A stretch of 64,000 nt of DNA from Scandinavium sp036409475 (GCF_036409475.1 NZ_JAYRCK010000011.1:1-64000), one strand, 5' to 3'. Positions 7,584-16,926 are shown, counted from the stretch's first letter. Numbers and translations: made by a program. Notes: a model not told the origin generated them from the sequence alone.

Positions 7584-8456
7584 TCAGGCCTCATCAACAA
7601 AAAGCTCTTCAATCATTGCATCCACCAATCGGGTTGCCGAACAAAGTCTCGGCATGCCCAGCGCAACGGGCTGCCAGGTTTGTGTCACCGACCAGCACAC
7701 CGGCTGTCGGACTGCATCACAGTTGCTGCCCATCCAGGCCAGCATCTCTTTATGATCCATCAGCCCCACTGACGTTGGCGAAGCCAGCCATTGGTGATAA
7801 GAATGACGAGTCTCTTTCGCCGCACCTATGCCTTCCGCCAGATACTGCGCGGTCATTGTACGTAAACTGTCTTTTAGCAACGCGCGCACTGCGGGATTTG
7901 CCAGCCGCCAGGTATCGCCAAACGCGCCCCAGCGCAGCTCTTCCAGCGCGACATAGCACCGCCCTGCCAGCGACCAGCCATCGTATTGCCCGGCGTGCCA
8001 GCGGGTAAAAACTTCGTCGCTGTGCAAACCAGACTGCACCATCAACCCGCGCTGGGTGAGCGCCCGTTGTTTATGTCCGGCACGCAGGCTGAACTGTTCG
8101 CCAATCAGGCCATACTGCTGGCGTAACTCCACTGAGGCGTGGCTTTGGGTTTGCAAAATAAGCAGATAATCGCTCATCCGGGTGAGCGCCAGATGCCCGG
8201 GATCGAACTGGCTGGCGAGTTTTTCCACCAGGCCCAACCGCATCGCCGGGTTGTCGCTGAACAAACCCGCCGCAGACCAGGGCCGCAGCTGCGTCTGCGC
8301 CACGATTTCATTCATCAGACGCTCACGAAACTGCTCTTGTTGCGGGGCAAGCGCATGCTGGCGAGGGTTATCAATCCCCAACACCAGGTCGACCATAAAT
8401 CGGGCATGGAGGGACTCAAGCGCCCGGCCCGGCCCCTCCAGCAATCGCGTGTTCAT
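7584..8456 (-). CDS. yjcZ: YjcZ, partner protein of the dynamin-like CrfC
   Basis: This 290-residue soluble protein (E. coli YjcZ 292) is encoded directly after crfC with a 4-bp overlap (ATGA). It has no signal peptide or membrane segment. The family is poorly characterised; the constant linkage to crfC across enterics implies a joint role. Start at 8456 is fixed by the overlap. The sequence is full length with no disruption. Confidence 0.88.
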   Translation of the reverse strand: MNTRLLEGPGRALESLHARFMVDLVLGIDNPRQHALAPQQEQFRERLMNEIVAQTQLRPWSAAGLFSDNPAMRLGLVEKLASQFDPGHLALTRMSDYLLILQTQSHASVELRQQYGLIGEQFSLRAGHKQRALTQRGLMVQSGLHSDEVFTRWHAGQYDGWSLAGRCYVALEELRWGAFGDTWRLANPAVRALLKDSLRTMTAQYLAEGIGAAKETRHSYHQWLASPTSVGLMDHKEMLAWMGSNCDAVRQPVCWSVTQTWQPVALGMPRLCSATRLVDAMIEELFVDEA

Positions 8457-10786
8457 CTCTGTTCAGCCGCAAAAAGGGTTTGAATGTCATCGCGCAACAG
8501 GCGCGCATCCTCTTCAATCCAGCGTACCGTCGCCAGGCTTTGCTGCAGCTTCTGGCAAAGCACGGCCACCGTGGACTGGTGGTGTTGGCGGAGCGTCAGG
8601 CTCTCCTGCAGGCTTTTTTGCAACCTACTGAGGCTTTGCGAAAACTCTGCGAAGAACGTCGCCATTCCCGCCGTAACAGAGACATCGACTTGAGCCGCCA
8701 AAGCTTTAAGGATTTGTGAACAGAAGGTCGCGACGCTGTCGAGAATTCGACCTTTAATCGCATTCACATCAATGAGGTAGCGCGTTTTGGTCATCACATA
8801 ATCGTCCCAGCCCCAGTTGGGGTTGTTCAGCCAGCGACTGACCGTTTCACGCATGCCGCCACGGGCATTGCCCACCGGGCTTTCTTCCGCCGCGATAGCT
8901 CCGTTAAACCATTGTGGCATCGTGATTTGTAACGATCCGGACTGAAACACCGGCAGCGTAATTCGTGTGCGGAACCCGGCGCGATGTAATTCCTCTTTGA
9001 CGTGAGACTCTATCGGACGCAGTGCATCATCAAGCGTTCGGCTGAGCGAGGTTTCCAGTTGACTAAAGCGCAGCGACAGCTCGCGGATAATGCCCTGCTG
9101 ACTGGAAAAAATCGTGCTTTCACAATCGGAACGAATAATGCTCAGCAACCGGTTTGCCTGCTCTTCATCTTCAAGGATCAGCTCCCCGCTGCCGTCCTGC
9201 TGTGCCCAGCGCAATTCAGCGCCGTGCGCCACGCTTATCTGATGCAGGTTGTCCGCGCTGAAACTGTTTTCCACCAGCGTCAGGATTTCACGCTGCTGCT
9301 GCTCGATAAAACCCTGTGCGGCTTCCATCGCCTGTTCAACTTCGTGGCTGATCTCTTCGCTCACTACCCGCTGGCGCACTGTAAAGTGAGCCATGTCCTC
9401 TTCAAGGCGGGCGATATTGTCCTGCAACTGATCCGCCGCAACGGTCAATCCTTGCAGGCGAAAATCGAGGAAATCCCGCGAGGTTTGTGCATAGTTCAAC
9501 AACTTATGCGATGCAGAACGCAACGCAAACAGCGATGCATTGGCATGCGCCGCGTGCAGCAACATGTTGATCGGCTTTTCAAACAGCGAATCTTCCCACA
9601 GCAAATCTGCGGCGTGGCGAATATGAGTCAGATCGTCCAGATCCGCCGTGCGCCAGCGCCTGCCAAGCGCGGCTTCGGCAAAATCCTGTACCCAGCGTTG
9701 ATCCTGATGATCAGGCAGTTTTCCATAGGTTGAGATCTCATGCCGCGCGCGGTTGGCAAGATAGCCCCACATCGACGAGACCGGGAAAATCTGTCCCGGC
9801 GTGATGTAGCCTTTCATCAGCGTGCCCGAGATAGTCGCCCGAACCTGCTCTTCATCGTCGCTGTTACGGTCTTTCTGATCGAACTTATTGACCAGCGCAT
9901 ACAGCGGCACCGATTTGCTGACAGCGGCGATCGCCTGCCGCACTTCCTGGTCAGAAATCGATTTCAACTGGGTGTAATCCATCACCGCCAGCACCGCAGA
10001 AGCGCGAGCCAGCTGTTCATTGAGCATTTTTTGCAGGTGCGGCTGCCCGGCTTCATTTGGCCCGGGCGTGTCCAGCAGCGTCAGCTGACCGGGGGTGTCG
10101 CCAAACCCCGCCAGATGCACAAATTCCACCTCAATCACCGGAATGTGTTCGATAGCCGCATAATCCGCGAACGGAAAATCCACATCCAGCGCCCGGGAAA
10201 GGCGCACCAGATCGTTAAGGCTTTTCAGGCACTGAAAAATAGGCTGCGCACCCAGATAATGTTTTTCAAATGCCACGCCACCGATAATACGTTCCAGCAG
10301 CGTGTTCATGTCTTTATCCACTTCAAGCTTAAGCGCCAGTTTGGCTCTGTCGATATCCCGCAACTTTTCCTGCAACTCGTGCATTAAGCGTTCAATCGGC
10401 TCGACATGAATAAAATTCAATACCGGTTCTTTTTGCCCTTGCGTATGACGAATAAGGGTCGGCAATGCCGTCATCGGGCGATTTCGGTTAGGTAAAACTT
10501 CCGTCCCCACAATGGCATTAATGGTGGTGGATTTCCCTGCCTTCATGGTGCCGACAATCGCCAGCACCATTTCCAGCCGGGTAATTTTTCGCAATTCGTT
10601 ATTTAGCGTGTCCTGCTGAGCAGCCAGCAGATGCCCGCCCGAGTGCGCTGTGGGTGAGATTTCTGCGTGCCCCTGCTCTGCCTGCAAGCCCCCTGGCAGC
10701 GCGGTGACCGTGTCCAGATGCCGTAATGCCAACTGAAGCAAACGCTCAGCTTCCTGACTCAGTTCAAATATTGTCTGTGTGTACAT
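8453..10786 (-). CDS. crfC: Dynamin-like GTPase CrfC (clamp-binding, nucleoid partition)
   Basis: The protein has 777 residues (E. coli CrfC, formerly YjdA, 742). GTPase motifs are visible: P-loop GTMKAGKSTT at 79-88, G3 DTPGP near residue 240 and G4 NKFD near 300. A long helical region with coiled coils follows. In E. coli CrfC binds the DNA polymerase clamp and helps colocalise sister replication forks. The N-terminal part is where the clamp-binding motif lies in E. coli. It is the first gene of the crfC-yjcZ operon; the RBS upstream of 10786 is weak. Confidence 0.93.
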   Translation of the reverse strand: MYTQTIFELSQEAERLLQLALRHLDTVTALPGGLQAEQGHAEISPTAHSGGHLLAAQQDTLNNELRKITRLEMVLAIVGTMKAGKSTTINAIVGTEVLPNRNRPMTALPTLIRHTQGQKEPVLNFIHVEPIERLMHELQEKLRDIDRAKLALKLEVDKDMNTLLERIIGGVAFEKHYLGAQPIFQCLKSLNDLVRLSRALDVDFPFADYAAIEHIPVIEVEFVHLAGFGDTPGQLTLLDTPGPNEAGQPHLQKMLNEQLARASAVLAVMDYTQLKSISDQEVRQAIAAVSKSVPLYALVNKFDQKDRNSDDEEQVRATISGTLMKGYITPGQIFPVSSMWGYLANRARHEISTYGKLPDHQDQRWVQDFAEAALGRRWRTADLDDLTHIRHAADLLWEDSLFEKPINMLLHAAHANASLFALRSASHKLLNYAQTSRDFLDFRLQGLTVAADQLQDNIARLEEDMAHFTVRQRVVSEEISHEVEQAMEAAQGFIEQQQREILTLVENSFSADNLHQISVAHGAELRWAQQDGSGELILEDEEQANRLLSIIRSDCESTIFSSQQGIIRELSLRFSQLETSLSRTLDDALRPIESHVKEELHRAGFRTRITLPVFQSGSLQITMPQWFNGAIAAEESPVGNARGGMRETVSRWLNNPNWGWDDYVMTKTRYLIDVNAIKGRILDSVATFCSQILKALAAQVDVSVTAGMATFFAEFSQSLSRLQKSLQESLTLRQHHQSTVAVLCQKLQQSLATVRWIEEDARLLRDDIQTLFAAEQR

Positions 10787-11214
10787 GGTTAAAGTATTCC
10801 CTTAACGCAAATTGTATAACTTTTATTTGTCAGACTTTTTTATTTCCCGATTTAAATTTTTTATATAATTATCCGCACCACGATGAAAATGCAGCGCGTA
10901 AAAAAACCAGGAGATATACAGCGTAGCGCTATAAACACCGTTCGACAGGATATATTGCATATAAAATTCCGGCCGAAAATGAAGGGAGATGATAGCGCTG
11001 TGTAATATTCAGAAATGCCTGTTCACCATAACGTAAACGACATTCTCCAGCAATTTAGAATAAGAGAAATAATTTATTCCAACCAGGCGTTAACGCTGGC
11101 ATCGGCAAATAGTCCCGACAACCGTAAGGATATGCAGTATAATGAGTGATACTTTTGGCGCTCAGCCGCAATTTGCACGGCCTGTGGCGCGTTTTTATCA
11201 CTTATGAGGTTCCT
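10787..11214. other. Divergent crfC / phnA intergenic region
   Basis: About 430 bp, AT-rich on the crfC side, without a supported gene. It should contain the divergent promoters. On the phnA side TATAAT at 11138-11143 is a good -10 element with a poorer -35 about 17 bp before it, giving a 70-nt leader for phnA. Confidence 0.5.
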
Positions 11215-11550
11215 ATGTCTCTGCCACATTGCCCGAAATGCAATTCTGAATACACCTATGAAGATAACGGGATGTTTATCTGCCCGGAATGTGCCCACGA
11301 ATGGAACGATGCTCAGCCCGCTGACGATGCCGACGCGCTGATTGTCAAAGATGCTAACGGCAACCTGCTGGCTGACGGCGACAGCGTCACCGTCGTGAAA
11401 GACCTGAAGGTGAAAGGCAGCTCTTCCATGCTGAAAATCGGCACTAAAGTGAAGAATATCCGCCTCGTTGAAGGCGATCACAACATCGACTGCAAAATTG
11501 ATGGTTTTGGCCCAATGAAGCTGAAATCCGAGTTCGTGAAGAAGAATTAA
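11215..11550 (+). CDS. phnA: PhnA/YjdM family zinc-ribbon protein
   Basis: The protein has 111 residues, identical in length to E. coli PhnA (YjdM), when started at the ATG at 11215, which follows an AGGT ribosome-binding site. The N-terminus is a zinc ribbon with two Cys pairs (CPKC and CPEC), followed by the KDANGNLLADGDSVTVVKDL core of the family. Despite the name, it is not part of the C-P lyase. A phosphonoacetate hydrolase of the same name is unrelated. Function in enterics is unknown. Confidence 0.93.
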   Translation: MSLPHCPKCNSEYTYEDNGMFICPECAHEWNDAQPADDADALIVKDANGNLLADGDSVTVVKDLKVKGSSSMLKIGTKVKNIRLVEGDHNIDCKIDGFGPMKLKSEFVKKN

Positions 11551-11569
11551 TATCCCACGGTCAGTGCCT

Positions 11570-11639
11570 TTGTAGGCACGGCAAGCGCAGCGCCGCCGGG
11601 CATTTTCGCCGGATGGCGCTGCGCTTATCCGGCCTACAT
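11570..11639. repeat. REP/BIME between phnA and phnB
   Basis: A pair of REP units (GCAGCGCCGCCGGGC and GCCGGATGGCGCTGCGCTTATCCGGC) in head-to-head arrangement lies in the gap between the two genes. Confidence 0.85.
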
Positions 11640-11724
11640 TTTATATCCCCTCCAACCGTACCGCCTGGTGACATTCACCCAACGTAACTACACTTATCGG
11701 GTCCCTTTATCCGAGGTCATGGTT

Positions 11725-12156
11725 ATGTCTTTAAGTCCCTACATCTCTTTTGGCGGCAACTGCGCCGAAGCCCACGCCTTTTACCAACAAGCGCTGAACG
11801 CCGAGCTGGGCTACAAAATCACCTTTGGCGAAATGCCGAAATCCGGGAACAGCGAAGAAGGCTGCCCTTCCGGCATGCAGTTTCCACCTGACGCCATTGC
11901 CCACTCCAACGTCCGCATCGCGGGCAGCGACATCATGATGAGTGATGGCATGAGCGGTAGCGTCAGCTATTCCGGTTTCACGCTGGTGCTCGACACGCAG
12001 GACGTGAATGAAGGTAAACGCTGGTTCGAAGCCCTGGCACAGGGTGGCAAAATCGAAATGGACTGGCAGGAAACCTTCTGGGCGCACGGATTTGGCAAAG
12101 TCAGCGATAAATTCGGCGTGCCGTGGATGATTAACGTCGTGAAACAACCGCAGTAA
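11725..12156 (+). CDS. phnB: PhnB/YjdN, VOC-superfamily (glyoxalase-like) protein
   Basis: Starting at the ATG at 11725 (MSLSPYISFGGNCAEA), the product has 143 residues against 147 in E. coli PhnB (YjdN); earlier in-frame starts at 11668 and 11719 are less likely. It belongs to the vicinal oxygen chelate fold family typified by glyoxalase and 3-demethylubiquinone methyltransferase-like proteins. The substrate is unknown and a part in phosphonate use has not been shown. It is separated from phnF by a repeat-bearing gap, so it is probably a separate unit. Confidence 0.9.
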   Translation: MSLSPYISFGGNCAEAHAFYQQALNAELGYKITFGEMPKSGNSEEGCPSGMQFPPDAIAHSNVRIAGSDIMMSDGMSGSVSYSGFTLVLDTQDVNEGKRWFEALAQGGKIEMDWQETFWAHGFGKVSDKFGVPWMINVVKQPQ

Positions 12157-12279
12157 TCCTCACCCGGGCGGGCCCTCCCGCCCTGTCACACGCCTTACCT
12201 CAACTCTTCATCGTTCAGTCACCGGGCCTTAACGGCGCTGTCATATTGCCGCGTCAGGATGTCGGCAGTTTGAATTTTC
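12157..12279. other. phnB-phnF gap with hairpin and candidate Pho box
   Basis: A GC-rich hairpin (GGGCGGG/CCCGCCC, 12167-12182) follows phnB. CTGTCAC at 12183-12189 with a weaker second repeat 11 bp later (CTTACCT) is a candidate PhoB half-box pair; E. coli phn is PhoB-controlled. In E. coli phnC, phnD and phnE lie here; no trace of them is seen. Confidence 0.35.
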
Positions 12280-12370
12280 CCCTCACCCCGGCCCTCTCCC
12301 CAAAGGGGCGAGGGGGAAAACATGACCAGCCCTGTTCCCTCTCCTTTTAGGGAGAGGGCCAGGGTGAGGG
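12280..12370. repeat. Large palindromic CT-rich intergenic repeat, copy A
   Basis: The arms CCCTCACCCCGGCCCTCTCC (12280-12299) and its near-perfect reverse complement (12351-12370) enclose a 51-bp centre that is itself partly palindromic. Related copies occur at 23292-23407, 27109-27183 and a half copy at 37744-37766. The family is distinct from REP and from ERIC. Confidence 0.75.
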
Positions 12371-12405
12371 TTACTGGCAATGCCTATGCTGAAGAGGACT
12401 TCCCT

Positions 12406-13134
12406 ATGATCCACCTGTCCAGACATCCGACCAGTTATCCGACTCGCTATGAGGAAATCGCCGCGAAGCTCGAACAGGAGCTGCGCAGCCAGTATCGCTG
12501 CGGGGATTATTTGCCTGCCGAGCACCAGCTGGCGGCACGCTTTGAAGTTAACCGCCACACGCTTCGTCGCGCTATCGATCAACTGGTGGAAAAAGGGTGG
12601 GTTCAGCGCCGTCAGGGGATTGGCGTGCTGGTGCTGATGCGGCCTTTTGATTACCCGCTCAATGCTCAGGCGCGCTTCAGCCAGAATCTGCTCGATCAGG
12701 GTAGCCACCCAACCAGCGAAAAATTGCTGTCTGTTCTGCGCCCTGCTTCCAGCCACGTGGCGGATGCGCTGGGGGTTCAGGAAGGCGACAACGTTATCCA
12801 TCTGCGCACCTTGCGTCGGGTGAATGGCGTGGCGCTGTGTCTGATCGACCACTACTTCGCCGACATGAGTTTCTGGCCTGCCCTGCAACGGTTTAACAGC
12901 GGGTCGCTGCACGATTTTCTGCGCGATGAACTGACCCTCACCCTGACCCGCACACAAACCCGGATCAGCGCTCGTCGCGCTCAGGCTAAAGAGAGCAACG
13001 TTCTCGAAATCCCCAATATGGCGCCGCTGCTTTGCGTGCGCACCCTGAACCATCGTGAAGGCCAGATCAATGCGGCGGAGTACTCCGTCAGCCTGACTCG
13101 TGCCGACATGATTGAATTCACCATGGAGCACTGA
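12406..13134 (+). CDS. phnF: GntR-family regulator PhnF
   Basis: The 242-residue protein (E. coli 241) begins MIHLSRHPTSYPTRYEEIAAK; the ATG at 12406 is preferred because the upstream open frame runs through a repeat element. An N-terminal GntR winged helix (AARFEVNRHTLRRAIDQLVE) is followed by a UTRA ligand-binding domain. PhnF is the presumed transcriptional repressor of the C-P lyase operon. Here it is the first gene of the cluster because phnCDE are missing. The phnG start follows its stop directly. Confidence 0.95.
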   Translation: MIHLSRHPTSYPTRYEEIAAKLEQELRSQYRCGDYLPAEHQLAARFEVNRHTLRRAIDQLVEKGWVQRRQGIGVLVLMRPFDYPLNAQARFSQNLLDQGSHPTSEKLLSVLRPASSHVADALGVQEGDNVIHLRTLRRVNGVALCLIDHYFADMSFWPALQRFNSGSLHDFLRDELTLTLTRTQTRISARRAQAKESNVLEIPNMAPLLCVRTLNHREGQINAAEYSVSLTRADMIEFTMEH

Positions 13135-13587
13135 ATGCCTTTCGATACTGCTACCCGTCAGCGCTGGAACGCCGCACTGACTCACAGTGACCCCGCGCAG
13201 TTGAATGCCCGTATGCAGGCTCTGAAGCTGACGCCTGACTACGAAACGCTCCGCGCCCCCGAAAGTGGGCTGGTGCAAATCCAGGCCCGTATGGGCGCGA
13301 CCGGCGCACGTTTCTTTGCGGGAGATGCCACGCTGACCCGCGCGGCCATTCGCTTGCAGGACGGTACGCTTGGCTATAGCTGGGTGCTGGGGCGCGATAA
13401 AGCTCACGCCGAACGCTGCGCCGTGATCGACGCACTGCTGCAAACCCATGACCACTTTCAGACCCTGATGGAAACCCTGATTGCCCCTCTGGAAACCGAG
13501 CGTGCGGCGCGCATTGCCGCCCGTCACGCCGAAGTGAACACCAGCCGGGTAGACTTCTTTACCTTAGTGCGTGGAGACAACGCATGA
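13135..13587 (+). CDS. phnG: C-P lyase core subunit PhnG
   Basis: The protein has 150 residues (E. coli 150). PhnG, with PhnH, PhnI and PhnJ, forms the cytoplasmic C-P lyase core complex; PhnGHI(L) makes the ribose-1-triphosphonate intermediate from ATP and a phosphonate. The gene starts immediately after phnF and overlaps phnH by 4 bp (ATGA), so translation is coupled. Confidence 0.96.
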   Translation: MPFDTATRQRWNAALTHSDPAQLNARMQALKLTPDYETLRAPESGLVQIQARMGATGARFFAGDATLTRAAIRLQDGTLGYSWVLGRDKAHAERCAVIDALLQTHDHFQTLMETLIAPLETERAARIAARHAEVNTSRVDFFTLVRGDNA

Positions 13588-14168
13588 GCCTACAAACTGC
13601 TTTCCCTCTTCCGGTGCAGGATGCCCAACACAGTTTCCGTCGTTTGCTGAAAGCCATGAGCGAGCCAGGTGTGATTGTCTCGATGCAGCAGCATAAGCAC
13701 GGCTGGCAGCCTCTGACGCCCGCCACCACCAGCGTGTTGCTGACGCTGGCTGACACCGACACCCCGGTCTGGCTGTCCGCTTCTGTCGATAACGATATCG
13801 CTCGTCAGAACCTGCGTTTTCATACCAATGCGCCGTTGGTCGATCAACCTCAGCAAGCGCTGTTTGCCGTGACCGATACCAGCATCAGTGCAGAGCAGCT
13901 CAATGCGTTATCGGCAGGAAGCGCCGTTGCGCCAGAAACCAGCGCCACGCTGATTGTGCAGCTCAACAGTCTGAGCGGTGGGCGCATGTTGCGTCTGACT
14001 GGCGCAGGCATTAACGAAGAGCGAATGATTGCTCCCCAACTGCCGGACTGCATTCTGCATGAACTGACCGAACGCCCGCACCCGTTCCCGCTGGGCGTCG
14101 ACCTGATCCTGACCTGCGGCGATCGCCTGCTGGCTATCCCGCGCACAACCCACGTGGAGGTGTGCTGA
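13584..14168 (+). CDS. phnH: C-P lyase core subunit PhnH
   Basis: The protein has 194 residues, the same length as in E. coli. PhnH resembles a PLP-dependent transferase fold that has lost its cofactor and serves as a structural dimer partner in the PhnGHIJ complex. It overlaps phnG by 4 bp and its last base is the first base of the phnI start codon. Confidence 0.96.
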   Translation: MSLQTAFPLPVQDAQHSFRRLLKAMSEPGVIVSMQQHKHGWQPLTPATTSVLLTLADTDTPVWLSASVDNDIARQNLRFHTNAPLVDQPQQALFAVTDTSISAEQLNALSAGSAVAPETSATLIVQLNSLSGGRMLRLTGAGINEERMIAPQLPDCILHELTERPHPFPLGVDLILTCGDRLLAIPRTTHVEVC

Positions 14169-15232
14169 TGTACGTTGCCGTTAAAGGGGGCGAGAAGGCG
14201 ATTGAAGCCGCTCACGCCCTACAGGAAAGCAAACGTCGCGGCGACCCAACGCTTGCTGAACTGAGCGTCGCGCAAATCGAGCAGCAGCTAAACCTGGCGG
14301 TAGACCGCGTGATGACCGAAGGCGGCATCGCCGATCGCGAACTGGCGGCGCTGGCGTTGAAACAGGCCAGTGGCGACAACGTCGAAGCCATCTTCCTGCT
14401 GCGTGCTTACCGCACAACGCTTGCGAAACTCGCCGTCAGCGAACCTCTCAATACCGCCGAAATGCGCTTAGAGCGTCGAATTTCAGCGGTCTACAAAGAT
14501 GTGCCCGGCGGTCAGCTGCTTGGCCCAACGTATGACTACACGCATCGTCTGCTGGACTTCACGCTGTTGGCGAACGGTGAAACACCTGAATTACGCACCA
14601 GCGATGAACAGCCCGCCGCTTCACCGCACGTCTTCAGCCTGTTGAGCAAACAAGGGCTGGCGAAAGCGGAAGAAGACGCAGGCGAAACGCCGGACGACAT
14701 CACCCGCACGCCGCCGGTTTACCCATGCTCTCGCGCGTCTCGCTTACAGCAACTGATGCGCGGTGACGAAGGCTATTTGCTGGCGCTGGCCTATTCCACA
14801 CAGCGTGGATACGGGCGTAACCACCCGTTCGCCGGTGAAATTCGCAGCGGCTATGTTGATGTGGAAATCGTGCCAGAAGAACTGGGATTTGCAGTGAACG
14901 TCGGCGAACTGCTGATGACAGAGTGTGAAATGGTGAACGGTTTCGTTTCCCCGGAAGATGAAGCCCCACACTTCACGCGGGGCTACGGCCTGGTGTTTGG
15001 TCTCAGCGAGCGTAAAGCGATGGCGATGGCGCTGATGGACAGAGCGCTTCAGGCTCCCGACTACGACGAACACCTCGCAGGCCCGGCGCAGGACGAAGAG
15101 TTTGTGCTGGCGCACGCCGACAACGTCGAAGCCGCAGGATTTGTTTCGCACCTCAAACTGCCTCACTACGTCGATTTCCAGGCCGAACTGGAACTGCTCA
15201 AACGCCTGCAACAGGAGCACAACCGTGGCTAA
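14168..15232 (+). CDS. phnI: C-P lyase nucleosidase subunit PhnI
   Basis: The protein has 354 residues starting MYVAVKGGEKAIEAAHALQ, equal to E. coli PhnI; a GTG at 14162 is an unlikely alternative. PhnI displaces adenine from ATP with the phosphonate to give alpha-D-ribose-1-methylphosphonate-5-triphosphate, aided by PhnG, PhnH and PhnL. Conserved blocks such as RTPPVYPCSR and YGRNHPFAGEIRSGY are present. It overlaps phnJ by 8 bp. Confidence 0.97.
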   Translation: MYVAVKGGEKAIEAAHALQESKRRGDPTLAELSVAQIEQQLNLAVDRVMTEGGIADRELAALALKQASGDNVEAIFLLRAYRTTLAKLAVSEPLNTAEMRLERRISAVYKDVPGGQLLGPTYDYTHRLLDFTLLANGETPELRTSDEQPAASPHVFSLLSKQGLAKAEEDAGETPDDITRTPPVYPCSRASRLQQLMRGDEGYLLALAYSTQRGYGRNHPFAGEIRSGYVDVEIVPEELGFAVNVGELLMTECEMVNGFVSPEDEAPHFTRGYGLVFGLSERKAMAMALMDRALQAPDYDEHLAGPAQDEEFVLAHADNVEAAGFVSHLKLPHYVDFQAELELLKRLQQEHNRG

Positions 15233-16070
15233 CCTCTCCGGCTATAACTTCGCTTACCTCGACGAACAGACCAAGCGCATGATCCGCCGCGCGATCCTCA
15301 AAGCCGTCGCCATTCCTGGCTATCAGGTGCCGTTTGGTGGCCGCGAAATGCCAATGCCTTACGGCTGGGGCACCGGCGGTATTCAGCTCACCGCCAGCGT
15401 GATTGGCGAAGCGGACGTGCTGAAAGTGATCGACCAGGGCGCAGATGACACCACCAACGCCGTATCGATTCGCAACTTCTTCAAACGAGTGACCGGGGTC
15501 AACACCACCGAGCGCACCGAAGACGCGACGCTTATCCAGACCCGCCACCGCATTCCGGAAACGCCGCTCACGGAAGATCAGATTTTGATTTTCCAGGTGC
15601 CGATTCCAGAGCCACTGCGTTTTATCGAGCCGCGCGAAACCGAAACCCGCACCATGCACGCGCTGGAAGAGTACGGCGTGATGCAGGTGAAGCTGTACGA
15701 AGATATCGCCCGCTTCGGCCATATCGCCACCACTTACGCCTACCCGGTCAAAGTGAACGATCGCTACGTAATGGACCCGTCGCCGATCCCAAAATTCGAT
15801 AACCCGAAAATGGACCAGATGCCTGCGCTGCAACTGTTTGGTGCCGGACGTGAGAAGCGCATCTATGCCGTGCCGCCGTATACCAAAGTGGAAAGCCTCG
15901 ATTTCGACGATCACCCGTTCACCGTGCAGGCGTGGGATGAGCCTTGCGCCATTTGCGGCTCACGCCACAGCTATCTCGACGAAGTGGTGCTCGATGACAC
16001 CGGCAAACGGATGTTTGTCTGCTCCGATACCGATTACTGCCGCCAACAGAGCGAGGCATTGCAGCCATGA
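15225..16070 (+). CDS. phnJ: C-P lyase radical-SAM catalytic subunit PhnJ
   Basis: With a GTG start at 15225 the product has 281 residues (MANLSGYNFAYLDEQ...), exactly as in E. coli; upstream starts would lie inside phnI. The C-terminal Cys set (CAICG, then CSDTDYC) ligates the [4Fe-4S] cluster used with S-adenosylmethionine to cleave the carbon-phosphorus bond, releasing an alkane and ribose cyclic phosphate. The Gly-rich stretch MPYGWGTGGIQ is intact. Stop and phnK start overlap by 4 bp. Confidence 0.97.
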   Translation: MANLSGYNFAYLDEQTKRMIRRAILKAVAIPGYQVPFGGREMPMPYGWGTGGIQLTASVIGEADVLKVIDQGADDTTNAVSIRNFFKRVTGVNTTERTEDATLIQTRHRIPETPLTEDQILIFQVPIPEPLRFIEPRETETRTMHALEEYGVMQVKLYEDIARFGHIATTYAYPVKVNDRYVMDPSPIPKFDNPKMDQMPALQLFGAGREKRIYAVPPYTKVESLDFDDHPFTVQAWDEPCAICGSRHSYLDEVVLDDTGKRMFVCSDTDYCRQQSEALQP

Positions 16071-16825
16071 ATCAGCCGTTACTTTCGGTCACTAACCTGA
16101 CCCACCTTTATGCGCCAGGCAAAGGCTTCACCGATGTGTCGTTTGAGCTGTGGCCGGGCGAAGTTCTGGGCATCGTCGGCGAATCCGGCTCCGGCAAAAC
16201 CACGCTGCTGAAAGCGATTTCTGCCCGCCTTGCGCCACAGCAGGGCGAAGTGATGTACGAAGATAAATCGCTGTATGCGATGAGCGAAGGCGAACGCCGC
16301 CGCCTGCTGCGCACCGAATGGGGCGTGGTGCATCAGCACCCGATGGACGGCCTGCGTCGTCAGGTTTCCGCGGGCGGCAACATCGGTGAACGCCTGATGG
16401 CAACCGGTGCGCGTCATTACGGCAATATCCGCGAAACCGCCCAGCAGTGGCTCGAAGCGGTAGAAATTCCGCCGTCACGCATCGATGAACTGCCAACCAC
16501 CTTTTCCGGCGGCATGCAGCAACGTCTGCAAATCGCCCGCAATCTGGTTACGCACCCGAAGCTGGTGTTTATGGATGAACCCACCGGCGGGCTGGACGTG
16601 TCAGTTCAGGCGCGTCTGCTCGACCTGCTGCGCGGCCTGGTGGTGGAACTGGATCTGGCGGTGGTGATTGTTACCCATGATTTGGGTGTCGCGCGCCTGC
16701 TGGCGGACCGCCTGATGGTGATGAAAGAAGGTCAGGTGGTGGAAAGTGGCTTAACCGACCGCGTGCTCGACGACCCGCTTCATCCGTATACCCAGCTGCT
16801 CGTGTCATCCGTTTTGCAGAACTGA
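16067..16825 (+). CDS. phnK: C-P lyase ABC-type ATPase PhnK
   Basis: The 252-residue protein has Walker A GESGSGKTT, signature FSGGMQQRLQIAR and Walker B LVFMDEPTGGLD. It resembles transporter ATPases, but in the C-P lyase PhnK docks on the PhnJ subunits and gates the core complex rather than driving transport. It overlaps phnJ. A REP element follows and separates it from phnL by 101 bp, a gap larger than elsewhere in the cluster. Confidence 0.96.
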   Translation: MNQPLLSVTNLTHLYAPGKGFTDVSFELWPGEVLGIVGESGSGKTTLLKAISARLAPQQGEVMYEDKSLYAMSEGERRRLLRTEWGVVHQHPMDGLRRQVSAGGNIGERLMATGARHYGNIRETAQQWLEAVEIPPSRIDELPTTFSGGMQQRLQIARNLVTHPKLVFMDEPTGGLDVSVQARLLDLLRGLVVELDLAVVIVTHDLGVARLLADRLMVMKEGQVVESGLTDRVLDDPLHPYTQLLVSSVLQN

Positions 16826-16828
16826 TTT

Positions 16829-16907
16829 TTGCCGGGTGGCGGCTACGCCTTACCCGGCCTACAAATGCACGCCGTGTAGGCCGGGTCAGCGCAGCGCCAC
16901 CCGGCAA
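16829..16907. repeat. REP/BIME inside the phn cluster between phnK and phnL
   Basis: Facing REP units (GCCGGGTGGCGGCTACGCC and GGGTCAGCGCAGCGCCACCC) fill the phnK-phnL gap. In an operon such hairpins can protect the upstream message and lower expression of the distal genes. Confidence 0.85.
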
Positions 16908-16926
16908 CCCGAACCAAGAGGCCAAC

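Noticed and set aside
12322..12405. Longer N-terminus of PhnF starting at 12322
   Set aside because: It runs through the palindromic repeat and is absent from E. coli PhnF; the ATG at 12406 gives the expected length.
12283..13527. A 414-codon minus-strand frame opposite phnF and phnG
   Set aside because: It lies wholly over two well-recognised genes and begins inside phnG; it shows no family features.
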